Assembly: GCF_000003815.2 (NCBI RefSeq)
Contig: NC_049986.1
Span: 1,924,033 to 1,988,032, forward strand
Length of the DNA stretch: 64,000 nt
Direction of reading: 5' to 3'
Source: Branchiostoma floridae
Taxonomy: Eukaryota; Chordata; Leptocardii; Amphioxiformes; Branchiostomatidae
Numbering within the stretch: the stretch's first letter is position 1; the number at the start of each line of letters is the position of its first letter. This document shows, one piece after another, positions 20,022 through 29,289 of this stretch. A model generated the notes under the pieces. That model ran no database searches. It was given only the letters and a program-made list of their open reading frames with translations, and was not told the origin of the DNA. Made by a program: the position numbers and the translations under genes.

Positions 20022-20100
20022 CCCCGATAATATATAAGACGGAAGGACAAAGCTCAAGCTGCCAGAATCGTCGTCCCACTTTACGTGTAGAAGCACAGGT
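20022..20100 (+). promoter_or_regulatory. TATA-like box and putative noncoding first exon, zinc-finger gene 1
   Basis: ATAATATATAAGAC at about 20027-20040 is followed, roughly 60 bp later, by CACAG at 20098 and a consensus donor GTAAGACC. The duplicated copy at 31480-31541 (ATAATAGATAAGAC ... CACAG/GTAAGACC) keeps both the box and the donor. Each copy lies upstream of a C2H2 gene whose coding exon begins just after an AG acceptor. The first exon would run from about 20062 to 20098. Its use as a promoter is inference. Confidence 0.5.
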
Positions 20101-20131
20101 AAGACCTTAAAGTATCTATATGTTTCGTAGA

Positions 20132-20233
20132 AAACTTACATCATACAGAGGGTTGTCCCTGCTCTCCTCGCCATCGTCAGCTACGAACCGGCTGTCTTCA
20201 GTGTTTCGCCCCTTTCTATCGCAGAACACCTCT
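20132..20233 (-). repeat. Terminal direct repeat, 3' copy
   Basis: 102 bp nearly identical to 24142-24243 (one difference visible, cgcccc versus ctcccc). On the minus strand it begins AGAGGTGTTCTGCGATAG and ends CTCTGTATGATGTAAGTTT. Confidence 0.9.
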
Positions 20234-20396
20234 TTGCCGGCGGGGCGGCAGTGGTGGCCAATCACTGCCTGGCGAGGAGCTAGTTGCTTTCTCTCTGCTT
20301 CCACACCCAGTAGGACGCCTCTTGTGTTGTCTCCGTTATTTTCCGCGTTAAGTCCCTTCTCTTCTTTCCCACCACTCCGAGGAACCCGAGGGTTCT

Positions 20397-22490
20397 TCAC
20401 ATAGACTCAGCTATGAACCCCCTGCAGCCGACTTCCACTGGGCAGTTCCTTGTTTTCCACCCCCTTTCCCTGCAGTTGGTTACTAACTCCTGGTACTTTT
20501 GAAGTTTCCTCTCTTGGGCTTCTTCTACCCTATCTTCCCAGGGTACGGTGAGTTCTATCAACACCAGTTGTTTAGTCCTCCTGGAATACATAATTATATC
20601 GGGTCTCAGGTTTGTGGTAATGATGTCTTTTGGGAGTTCAAGCTGTTTCCCGATATCCGCTTGTATGACCCAATCATTTGCTGTTGTCATTATGCCTGGT
20701 TGGTCTCTATGCCTCTTCTCTATGTTCTTCACTTTCTCCCCCTCTTTTACAAAGCTGATGGGCTGGATTCTTTTCCCTGGTCTACCCTTGTTCTCTGCTC
20801 TCACTTCTTCCAACGCGTTGACAATGACTTTTAACACTTGGTTGTGGCGCCATGTGTATCTCCCTCGGCTCAACGCCACCTGGCAGCTTGACAAGATGTG
20901 ACTTAAATTTCCTTTCTTTCCGCAGAGCACACATCTGTCTTCGTCTCTCTTCCCCCATCTCTTCAAGTTGACAGCTGTTGGTAGGAGGTCATAAACAGAT
21001 TTTAATAAAAATGTGGTCTTTAGGGGCTCTCTGAACAATTCCTTCCATGCTATCCTTCGTTCTCGTACTCCTTCCCACTTTGTCCATGCCCCTTGGACAC
21101 CCTGTCCTACGGCTCGAGCTCTCCGAAGTTCTTCCTCCCGCTGTCTAACTTCTTTCTGGATCATCTCTCTCCTTTCCTTTGGGCCTGCTTTGCCCCAGGT
21201 CTGACTACCTTCTCTCTCTGCTCCTAGCCCTCTCCTTCCCTGGGCTATGATTCCGACGATATCTTTGTGCCTCAGCCTACTTGCTGCGTTGGAAACTGCT
21301 TCTGTTGCTGTCCACTTCCTCCCTGATCTTAACTCTATGCCCGCTTGGCTGACTTTCTCATCTCTACTCTGCTGGAGCATCACCTGAGCTCTCGCCTTTG
21401 TCACCTTAAACTCCTCCTCCATCGATGATAATGGCAGCTGCAGTTTTGCTGACTTGCTGTAAAGGCCTACACTTGTCAGGCCTGGCGGTACCCCTAACCA
21501 CTTCCTCAGGTGCCTGCTCACCGCTCTCTCTACTTCCTCCACCACTGTAAGGGGGATATTGTACATAGACATTGGCCATACAGTTCTTGGGAGCAAACCA
21601 TACTGGTAGCACCAGACTTTATATCTTCCTGGTAGATCACTATTTTCTATAGCTTTCAGCCCTTCTCGCACGAGCGGTTTAAAATCCTTGACGTTGTTCT
21701 TGTCGCCTAGCGTTGCATCAAACTTCTTGCCTAGGCTCTTAATTGGCTGGTCTGCAATATTTGGGACTCTCTCCCCTTGCACTTCAAGCTGCACCCTGTC
21801 GCACACCTTTCCTTTCCTCAACACCAACTTTCTACACTTCTTGGCTTTGAATCTCATTCTAGCCCAGCTGGCTGCCTTGCTAAGACTCTTGAGCATGTGT
21901 CTCGCGCTAATCACGCTTTCTGTAGTCACTGTTATGTCGTCCATGAAGGCTTTAAGTGGAGGTTGCCTTATTCCAGACTCAGTCTTCGGCCCCCTAGCTT
22001 GAGTCAGAGCTGGTTTCATTACCAGATTCATAGCTGAAACGAACAGGATCACAGATATGGTGCATCCGGTTATGATGCCTTTTTGTAGGCTTTGCCATGC
22101 GGTTGTGTGACCATTTACAGTGAACCTGATCTTTAACCCGTTCATGTACTGTTCAATCAGGTGTCGTACTGGTGCCGGGACATAGTACTTCTCTAGGGCT
22201 ACTTTTATCAACTTGTGCGGGACGGAGCCGTAGGCGTTCTCCAGGTCTAACCAGACTACTGCTAGGTCTTTCTTTCCAGACTTGGCTTCTTGTATAAGCT
22301 GGGATAAGATGCTTGTGTGTTCTAGACATCCCGAACAACCTGGCACGCCACCCTTTTGAATGGAGGTGTCTATGTAGTCGTTGCTCATCATATACTCCAA
22401 GAGCCTTTTGGCTAGCCTGGAATCCAGCCGTGTTGTGCTTTGGTCGCTCTGCTTCCTTGCGTACTGGCAGGAGCAGAGCGACCAACGCAC
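20397..22490 (-). pseudogene. R2-like reverse transcriptase and restriction-like endonuclease
   Basis: A 697-residue frame; its first 25 or so residues translate the palindromic insert and are not native. From about residue 26 it is a reverse transcriptase: LAKRLLEYMMSNDYIDTS, IQKGGVPGC, VVWLDLENAYGSVPH (catalytic Asp), QSLQKGIITGCTISVILF and FMDDITV (the xxDD box). The C-terminal third has a zinc knuckle CVLCGKKGNLSHILSSC (C-x2-C-x7-H-x4-C) and a PD-(D/E)xK-type nuclease segment, NLRPDIIMYSRR then LVLIELTVPWED. This order is that of single-ORF R2, NeSL and Hero-type elements, which nick the target with the nuclease and prime cDNA there. The frame is intact from the insert to the stop at 20397. 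Confidence 0.85.
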
Positions 22491-22512
22491 AGTACGGCTG
22501 GATTCCAGGCTA
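22415..22512. mobile_element. 98-bp perfect-arm hairpin insertion with 11-bp target duplication
   Basis: Two arms of about 40 bp (AGCCTGGAATCCAGCCGTGT ... GGTCGCTCTGCT and its inverse, with about three mismatches) surround an ~18-bp loop (TCCTTGCGTACTGGCAGG). It is flanked by CCTTTTGGCTA on both sides (22404-22414 and 22513-22523). Without it and one flank, the RT would read straight from AIVAKR to LLEYMM, as family members do. It is therefore a bona fide insertion of a tiny foldback sequence that destroys the reading frame. Confidence 0.85.
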
Positions 22513-24060
22513 CCTTTTGGCTACAATCGCGAAGAATATCTTGGCCTCCACTGAAAGGAGAGATATTGTTCTGAACTGCTCTATGTTCACTGCTTTCTCC
22601 TGTTTAGGGCAAAATACCCCTTCTGCTTTCTTCCATTCTTGTGGTACCTTCTTCTTCCTCCATACTACTTTCAATAAGCTCCAGAGCCTTCTTGTCAGTT
22701 TCGGGCACTTTTTGTACACCCTGTACGGTATTCCACTAGGGCCTGGTGCTGATCCAGCCCTTGCTTTTCTAATCACTTCCTTCACTTCAGCTAGCTTGAG
22801 TTCACTGCAGTCTAGTTCCCTGATTGGTTGCCTTGGGTCTGGGAACTCTTCCGGGGGTCTCTCTTGTAGCGGAGTTTCTCGCTCGCTATCCCCGTGAGTC
22901 TTCTGCAGGTAGCTTTCCACATCTTCCCTACTACATGTTAGCCTGCCACTTGTCTTGGCACCTAGCAACTTCTTCGTGAACCTGAATGGGTTTGACACAA
23001 ACTCTGCACGTTTCTTCTCCTTTTGACGGCGCTTCTTCCTCGTTCTTTCTGCTTTGCTAAGGCTGCGAAGTCTAGCGCGAAGCTCTTCCTGTAGAGCACT
23101 TAAGGCATCTCTCTCTTCTAGGCTGGCCTTCCTCCATCTCTTCCTTAGAGCCTTCAGGTCTTTCCTTATCTTCTGTTTCTCTCTCTCTCTACGGTTTGGT
23201 TGCTTGCACTGGGGTCTTCCTTTCCCTATTTCCATTTCTCCAAACCTCTCCAGCCCAACGTTATACACAGTGACAATCTTCACAAATGCCTCTAACTTCC
23301 TCTCTACTCCCCCTGCGAGCGTGCCTTCTAGTATTCCTTCCGGATCATCATCTAGCTGCTCCCACTGTCTTTCTGCGTTACTGGGGGGCCACTTCACCCG
23401 CGCTTTTCTCGGTTCATCGGCCTCGTCTGCCCTAGCTTCTTCCTGATTCTGGCCTGTTTCTTCTGCCCTAGCTTCTTCCTGATTCTGGCCTGTTTCTTCT
23501 GCCCTAGCTTCTTCCTGATTCTGGCCTGTTTCTTCTGCCCTAGCTTCTTCCTGGTTCTGGCCTGCCTCATCCGCCGTAGCCCCTCCTCTACTCTGGTTTA
23601 ACAGTGCCTCCTCCTCTGGGCTGATCCTCTGGGTGCTGTCAGGGCGCCGACCTCTCACTAGGATGCCCTGAGAACTGTGGTTTTCATCCCGGCTCTGGGC
23701 TTCCTCCGTCTCACCGTGTCCTTGCGGACTCGTGCGCTGTTCGAGGTTACTCGCTTTTTTCCGACACCCCATCTTTGTTTGATGAATTTTCAGACCTCTG
23801 TCGTTTTTGCAGGTTTTACCACATACCAAGCACCGTCTTCCTGAAGTCGTTTGTCCCTGCTCAGACCGGTTCAGCTTTTTTACATCCGTCCCAACGGAGC
23901 TATCTTCCGCCCCCCCCCCTCTCGGAAGCTCCTGGGGGTATTTTTCCGTAGCTTGTGAAGTTGCAATGGTTCGAGTGCCTTCAACTTGGACTCCAAGTAG
24001 GCTGCAAGATTGGGCCGCGGGCCCGTTTGCCTCGGGTCCCAGTCTTTCCTGGGTGTCCAC
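22510..24060 (-). pseudogene. R2-like element N-terminal part: zinc finger, charged linker, start of RT
   Basis: A 516-residue frame upstream of the hairpin. About residue 77 begins a zinc finger of the form C-x2-C-x12-H-x5-C (CLVCGKTCKNDRGLKIH...), the DNA-binding finger found at the N-terminus of R2/NeSL-type proteins. Then come four 16-residue units based on EETGQNQEEARA, a long Lys/Arg/Glu-rich stretch, and the first RT block (APGPSGIPYRVYK, FRTISLLSVEAKIFFAIVAKR). The frame ends where the palindrome enters. The start at 24060 is the first Met; an open frame continues upstream to about 24272, so the true start could be earlier. Confidence 0.8.
23424..23580 (-). repeat. 48-bp coding tandem repeat in the R2-like protein
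   Basis: Four units of 48 bp (plus strand 'gccctagcttcttcctgatt' and 'ctggcctgtttcttct'), encoding EARAEETGQNQE-type acidic repeats. The units differ by only a few bases, so the expansion is recent. Confidence 0.9.
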
Positions 24061-24141
24061 AGTCTCTCCTGTCGTCTCCCATCTATTCTGGGTTGCCAGT
24101 CGGTCTGTTCCCGGCTGTCACTGGCTTGCGCCAGGGTGGTT

Positions 24142-24243
24142 AAACTTACATCATACAGAGGGTTGTCCCTGCTCTCCTCGCCATCGTCAGCTACGAACCG
24201 GCTGTCTTCAGTGTTTCTCCCCTTTCTATCGCAGAACACCTCT
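24142..24243 (-). repeat. Terminal direct repeat, 5' copy
   Basis: See the 3' copy at 20132-20233. On the minus strand this is the first 102 bp of the element, upstream of the coding frame. It ends in GTATGATGTAAGTTT, which happens to look like a splice donor. Confidence 0.9.
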
Positions 24244-25216
24244 AGAATGAAGACCTTAGACTTCGACCACAATACGTTGATAACTTGTAGGCGTTTCCTA
24301 ATATAAACTCCCTGTGTAGCATTTAAGACAAATGCACAAAAATGGACTGAAGAAGGATACTTCTATTTTTCGTTGACCTAAATACTAGTAATCTTTTGTG
24401 TGAATGTCTCCACAAGGAGAGTATCGTGTGTCCAGGGACACCTGAAAACATGCCATAACCTGATTGTTGTCATATAATAAGATGTAACAAATCAAGGAAG
24501 ACATAGAGGAATTTTCATTAACACGAAAAAAAGTACAACGACTTTCGTAAGGTCTATAACAACTTTTTTCCAGTACAACTAAACAGATATATATGAATAT
24601 CTACAAGTATGAATAAGGCAACATATTCGTCAAGCATATCATTTGCACTATTGGTTCTACGGTATAAACATTCGTAGATATATTTGTCTGTTTGTACGCA
24701 ATAAGGGTTATCGCCTGCCAGAATGTAGTTGAATTTATCCAACGAACAGAGAGTTGCAAATTCTTTCAAGCAAGCGGACAGAAATGCATGTGAACAGCTT
24801 AATGCGTTTATCATTATATTGCAAACAATCCATAACAAAGTGACTTTCGTCTTCGATCCCATTTGGGCAGAATGGACAAAAGCTCTGGTCACGGGTAATT
24901 TTTGTATCTTCTGGCCTCTACATTTAGTTTGTGAATATGGATTCTTATCTTTGTGATTGCTCTATGAAGTTCAAAACTGCGTATATATGAAAGATACTTT
25001 TTGTCCGTATAAAGAAATGAATAAATGAAATGTAATAATGTGACATAAATGATACAATGAACCATTTTGCAGATGACACCCAGCTAAAAATAGCCTCCAC
25101 CAGACCGACTAATTACAGGGTACGGATCAATCCGGACTCCTGCCCTAATTTTACCCGTCTGTCCGGGTCAATGAACCCTAGTAGTATAGTGGCAAAACTC
25201 TCCTGGAAATTGAACC
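24244..25216 (+). repeat. Zinc-finger module continued: intron segment with LINE C-terminal relic
   Basis: Continues the module of 31555-31990 beyond the R2-like insertion. Shared marks are GGATACTTCTATTTTTCGTT, GTGTCCAGGGACACCTGAAA and 'gttgaatttatc'. At about 24720-24990 the minus strand encodes a decayed LINE end with the knuckle SFCPFCPNGIEDESHFVMDC (C-x2-C-x8-H-x4-C), related to the CR1-like element at 2-7 kb. Frameshifts are present and no intact frame remains. Confidence 0.7.
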
Positions 25217-25234
25217 ATTCTCTTCCCTTCATAG

Positions 25235-25433
25235 ATATATGTGGAGAAGGAGACCTCAGCCAACCGTTCACACTTACTCCACATCTTCAGAAAAGACGCT
25301 GGAGCCGCATGTTCCCCGTTTAGGAACTTTATTCGAACCGACACACAACAAACATATTTCGCCGTGTGGCTTCCTCAGTGTTATGGGCTCGAATGAGCAT
25401 AGTACAGCATGTCCTCGCTTTTATAGGCCTAGT
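25235..25433 (-). repeat. Direct repeat (pLTR-like), copy 1
   Basis: 199 bp from ATATATGTGGAGAAGG to TTTTATAGGCCTAGT, nearly identical to 26877-27075 (one visible difference, actcc versus acgcc). Confidence 0.9.
25331..25394 (-). ncRNA. Hammerhead-ribozyme-like motif, copy 1
   Basis: On the minus strand the core is CTGAGGA, a stem-II hairpin AGCC-ACAC-GGC, then GAAA. Stem I is formed by ATTCGAGCCCATAACA in front of the core and TGTTGTG-TGTC-GGTTCGAAT behind it: 7 bp, a 4-nt bulge and 9 bp, with only G-U wobbles. The very short stem III (GAAATATGTT) ends in GTT, so predicted cleavage is just before TGTTGTG. One extra A between core and stem II, and GTT instead of GTC, could weaken it. Activity is inferred. 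Confidence 0.6.
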
Positions 25434-25476
25434 GCATAGTGAACTGACCAAGTGCAAGGTGCCCTAGGTGGCTTAA

Positions 25477-26421
25477 CCCTATTCAGACCGGGCTTTTTTG
25501 GTCATCCCTGGACCGGGGGGGGCTTTTGAGGCCCTCCACTTTGAAGTCCTATAACTCTAAAACGACGTGCCGTAGGGCCACTAAATTTTTAGGACATGAT
25601 ATCGACATAATATCTGACAAGTATTTGACGTTTGACGTTACGTTGACGTAAGATGACGTAATGATGACGTCATCAATTTGATTATATTGGCCGGACCCAT
25701 GAAAAAAGGGTATTCTCAGAAAACTTCAAGTTATTCTACAAAAATGTAACAACAAGTGCAGATAACAGAATAATAATGTTTATTACGACTTGCGTTGCCA
25801 ATAGCAACATCAATGACGTCAATATGACGTCATAATATGACGTCATACACATCTAAGATACCAGTTGGACTCCGCCATATTATATCCATCACCTTGAATG
25901 TTTAAAAATACTTTTTTTGCAACAAATAATCACAAAGGGCAATGGAAATAGACTAAATACATTCATTTAGATGGTTTTTGATGAAAAAATACCAGGTAGT
26001 TATAAATTTTAAGGGATAATTAGCTCGTTATTCTTGATCTGGCCATACGGTCCGCCATCTTGGATTTTGGGCTGATGACGTCATCAAATTAGCATAATTT
26101 ATGCATATATAATTATGAAAGATATGCTAGATAATATAAGATTTTATTTATGTAACAAAATAGCAGTAATATAGCAAATAAATGTGAAAAATACATTGTT
26201 AGAACCAAAAATAGTGATTTTTGGCAAAACAGCCTGTCAACAAACGGTTGCCATGGCAACACGAAAATATGGAAAATTTTTCAAACTTCGTAAAATTGTT
26301 GCCAACAATATTTTAGGAAAACTCACTAAATTTGGTGGCTCTAGCGTAAGCCGTTCTGGCGTTATAGGACATCAAAGTAGGCGCGGGCCTCAAAAGCCCC
26401 CCCCCCCCCGTCTGAATAGGG
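25477..26421. mobile_element. piggyBac-type MITE (TTAA duplication) rich in TGACGTCA
   Basis: 945 bp between CCCTATTCAGACCGGG and CCCCCGTCTGAATAGGG (terminal inverted repeats of about 13-16 bp), flanked by TTAA at 25473-25476 and 26422-26425. TTAA duplication with CCC-starting ends is characteristic of piggyBac-type elements (Kolobok also uses TTAA). The interior holds at least five palindromic TGACGTCA (CRE) octamers. No coding frame. Confidence 0.85.
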
Positions 26422-26583
26422 TTAACCAATCACAGTACAGCAAGTAAGTGCAGTCTGCTCTGACTGGCACATAACATGACCTCAGTTGACCTTTAAACAT
26501 GACTTCATCTATTGTTCTAGAACAATCGTACTTGTCATAAAGTCAATAAAGCAAAATAAGAGAGTCCAATGTTGTTTCTAGTG

Positions 26584-26913
26584 TTACGATGCCCTTGCAG
26601 CTTTGCTGACTCTTCTTGCTCTGGCGTTGAAGCTCTGGCGTCTCAGCGCTGCAGGCTTTGGTAACAGTGGCGACGTCTTCAGGCTCTCTTCTTTCGCTGT
26701 GAAGTCTTGAGCTGTGATGGCTGGGCAGTGTTGCCGTGCTCGTCTTAGGCGGCGATGTATCTTCAGCTTCTTCTCTTGTATGAAGTTCGTTGGGCTGGTG
26801 ATCGGGATCTCCTCTGGGTCCGGAGTTCCAGAGCGATGCTTACCGGCGAAGTCGATCCATTGAGAGAGTTTAGTAGATATATGTGGAGAAGGAGACCTCA
26901 GCCAACCGTTCAC
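26584..26913 (-). pseudogene. Internal ORF relic of the Penelope/retrozyme-like element
   Basis: A 109-residue frame that starts inside the right direct repeat and ends at 26584. It is basic and Ser/Pro-rich (EKKLKIHRRLRRARQ). I do not recognise a domain. Its position, opening in the 5' repeat and running inward, is where a Penelope-type ORF would begin, so it may be an N-terminal remnant; chance is also possible. Confidence 0.3.
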
Positions 26914-27075
26914 ACTTACGCCACATCTTCAGAAAAGACGCTGGAGCCGCATGTTCCCCGTTTAGGAACTTTATTCGAACCGACACACAACAAACATATT
27001 TCGCCGTGTGGCTTCCTCAGTGTTATGGGCTCGAATGAGCATAGTACAGCATGTCCTCGCTTTTATAGGCCTAGT
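26877..27075 (-). repeat. Direct repeat (pLTR-like), copy 2, with second hammerhead motif
   Basis: Same sequence as 25235-25433. The hammerhead-like motif lies at 26973-27036 and is unchanged in core and stems. Confidence 0.85.
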
Positions 27076-28027
27076 ATTCTCTTCCCTTCATAGCCAGTGA
27101 ACTTTGAGGCCACACTGACTTAATCGCATTGATGTTCGTGTTGCCATGGTAACCGTTTTTTTTTATTTTTTGGGGGGCGAAAATGTCTTACAATGTATTT
27201 TTTACGTTCATTTGCTATATTCTACAATAAAATCTTATGATATCAAATGTATTTTTTCTGCGCCAACTGGTGTTTCATCTAGCAAGATGTTTAGGAGGAA
27301 AGTATTATTTATATAGGTGTCTATACACATAGTAGGTAATACACGTAATCAGATCTATCATCATTTTTGTCCTGTACAGCTTTTGTCTAAAGCATTCTAT
27401 TATTTCGGCTTGTAGTCTACATGCACTGTCTTGCGCTTCATAGGTTTGTTTGGAAATTCAGACTTTTTTCTCTTAATGCAGATCTGTTTGTCAAATCCCC
27501 CTGCGGTGTTTTAATATCATTCAGAACATTCCGAACCTGTTTTATCGGTACGCAAACTGCTGCAGGGCAAAGTTCTGTTTTTAGGCGGTCTATTCCTAAC
27601 AATGGGTATCAGGGCAGAAAGTTGCTGTCAAAATCACCAACCCGTGTTTTAGAACATGAAAAACTCACATCGGCATGGTTGCCCGGCCTCTAAAGTGTAA
27701 TTTGACGACAAAACAAGGTATAATATTACGGCAGCTAGAATTACGTTATACGGGATCAAAAGATAGATGGCAAAACCTTTTGACCCCTTTTCCCTGCCTG
27801 TCAACAACACAATAACACCTAAATTTTAGAACCTAATGTTCCTAAAAATCTGCAGTGCCAATACTTGCAAGGCAATTTCAGACATGCAGAACACCATATC
27901 AGAAGTCCGTCTGTAAGATGGAGGCAATAACTTTTATAAATGAACTTACAATTGCGTGTGCTTGTCAGCTAAGTAGACTTTCCTAAATGTTGAGATTCAT
28001 TTCCATTCCTGTAGTGTCTTATTTAAC

Positions 28028-28705
28028 ATGGCGACTCCGGCTGTATCTCATCTGGAGAAAGAGAAGGGAAGTAATGGACGTGGAGAGGATCTTCCGCGTA
28101 CACACAAGTGTGGCGAGTGCGGCAAGGAGTTTCGTCGACTGAGTAATTTAAAGATACACATGCGTTCTTACACTGGCGAGAAACCGTTTAGATGTGAGGA
28201 GTGCGGCAAACAGTTTAGTCAGCTGGGTAATCTGAAGAGACATATGAGAACCCACACCGGTGAGAGACCTTATAAGTGTGATAAGTGTAGCAAACAGTTT
28301 AGTGACCAGGGCAGTATGAAGAGTCATATGAGGACTCATACTGATGAGAAACCATTCAAATGTGAGGAGTGCGGCAGACAGTTCAGTCAGCTAGATCATG
28401 TTAAGAAGCATATACGGACTCACACCGGAGAGAAGCCCTATAAGTGCGAAAAATGCAGCAAACAGTTCAGTCAGCTGTGTAATTTGAAGAGACACACGCG
28501 GACACATACCGGTGAGAAGCCCTATAGGTGCGATGAATGCAGCAAACAGTTTAGTGTGATGTGTAATCTGAAGAAGCATATGCGGACTCACACTGGTGAG
28601 AAACCCTACCTGTGTAAAGAATGCAGTAGGAGCTTCCGTACCTCAAGTCATCTCCGGAGCCACATGCGAACCCACAGTGAGAGAAGTTCACAGCTACCGA
28701 TGTGA
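28028..28705 (+). CDS. C2H2 zinc-finger protein 1 (seven fingers)
   Basis: A 225-residue frame starting MATPAVSHLEKEKGSNG. Seven tandem C2H2 fingers with TGEKPY/F linkers fill the rest, ending in SSQLPM. The first finger ends HMRSY instead of HxxxH, so its last zinc ligand is replaced by Tyr and it is probably degenerate. Fingers 2-7 have intact C-x2-C-x12-H-x3-H spacing and should bind DNA in the nucleus. No KRAB, SCAN, BTB or other effector domain is visible. The ATG lies about 13 bp after a polypyrimidine-AG acceptor (cattcctgtag at about 28014), so an upstream exon is expected; the best candidate is the first exon ending at 20098. A close inverted paralogue sits at 63.05-63.85 kb and a more distant one at 32.6 kb. 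Confidence 0.85.
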   Translation: MATPAVSHLEKEKGSNGRGEDLPRTHKCGECGKEFRRLSNLKIHMRSYTGEKPFRCEECGKQFSQLGNLKRHMRTHTGERPYKCDKCSKQFSDQGSMKSHMRTHTDEKPFKCEECGRQFSQLDHVKKHIRTHTGEKPYKCEKCSKQFSQLCNLKRHTRTHTGEKPYRCDECSKQFSVMCNLKKHMRTHTGEKPYLCKECSRSFRTSSHLRSHMRTHSERSSQLPM

Positions 28706-28778
28706 AGGTTTTAGGCATCAGGAGGAGAAGTAGCACAAAGGCAGCTTGACAACGAGAAGCCACGAAAATTATTTGCTC

Positions 28779-28840
<62 letters not shown>
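28779..28840. repeat. (TA)n microsatellite
   Basis: About 60 bp of TA dinucleotides just downstream of zinc-finger gene 1. Confidence 0.95.
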
Positions 28841-28841
<1 letters not shown>

Positions 28842-29289
28842 AAAACTCTAATGTGCTCTTTTGTGAAATTTGGGGAAAGTGGTGGTTTCGGCATGGGGAA
28901 GATTTTTGCCAAATCGACCTTTGTAAAAATATCGAAAATTTTGTGCATTTTCAATTTGTATGTAGTATTGAATACATTGTACTAGAATGCCAGATCGCGA
29001 GGTAACTGTAATATGGTTAGAAAAATGTAGGCGTCTCTCTAGATTTTAGATATTTAAGTGTGGATAACAAAACTACATGGTATGGACTGGGACTGTTGAT
29101 TGATTTAGAGTATATAACATGCACGCTTATGTGTCATAGACTTACAATTAACCACCTTTTTAAGATATTGCTATTACTGTTTGTTAGCTATTACGAGTTT
29201 GTTATTACTGTAATGTTAGATTACATTGACCGCTCTCTATATACATGTACACGTGTACATGAAATTTGCTGTTGATACTATTAATCAGT

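Larger units (their letters stand above)
17107..20100 (+). repeat. Upstream module of zinc-finger gene 1 (with two nested MITEs)
   Basis: Colinear with 30430-31541. The shared order is TTCAGCAGACAACTAC, AACCAATTTAGTGG, 'catggttcagtgaccaag', 'gtcccgatttcacgattta', 'ggaccagtccgtactcca', the GGGTCTGCATGG MITE and the TATA/first-exon block. Relative to that copy, two insertions are present, at 17545-17976 and 18267-19507, each with a target duplication visible against the empty copy. Confidence 0.75.
20132..24243 (-). mobile_element. R2/NeSL-type (RLE) non-LTR retrotransposon with terminal direct repeats
   Basis: A minus-strand retrotransposon whose protein has a C-terminal restriction-like endonuclease. 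Identical or near-identical 102-bp direct repeats, 20132-20233 and 24142-24243, form the two ends. The inverted module at 16540-16580 provides an empty site (TATGTGTTTTCTAGAATGAA), showing that these repeats belong to the element and are not a target duplication; about 7 bp (TCTAGAA/CGTAGAA) may be the duplication. The coding region is broken by a palindromic insertion at 22415-22512. Confidence 0.8.
25217..27093 (-). mobile_element. Penelope-like / retrozyme-like element with direct repeats and hammerhead motifs
   Basis: Two 199-bp direct repeats (25235-25433 and 26877-27075) surround an internal region. The whole is flanked by an 18-bp duplication, ATTCTCTTCCCTTCATAG (25217-25234 and 27076-27093). 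On the minus strand each repeat carries a hammerhead-ribozyme-like motif. The internal part has been enlarged by a MITE (25477-26421). It has no RT or GIY-YIG nuclease, so the copy is non-autonomous. Terminal direct repeats with hammerheads are known for Penelope-like elements and for small animal retrozymes; which of the two this is cannot be decided here. Confidence 0.7.

Noticed and set aside
20060-20100. TATA/first-exon block considered as part of a retroelement promoter
   Set aside because: It recurs with the same downstream module and C2H2 gene at 31.5 kb without a retroelement, so a zinc-finger gene leader is the better explanation, though unproven.
20116-20404. Overlapping ~94-codon frames on both strands
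   Set aside because: They fall in the 3' region and direct repeat of the R2-like element and have no domain. The minus frame resembles the 5' end frame only because the 102-bp repeat is shared.
24142-24243. 102-bp flanks of the R2-like element considered as a long target-site duplication
   Set aside because: The inverted empty site near 16.55 kb lacks this sequence, so it belongs to the element.
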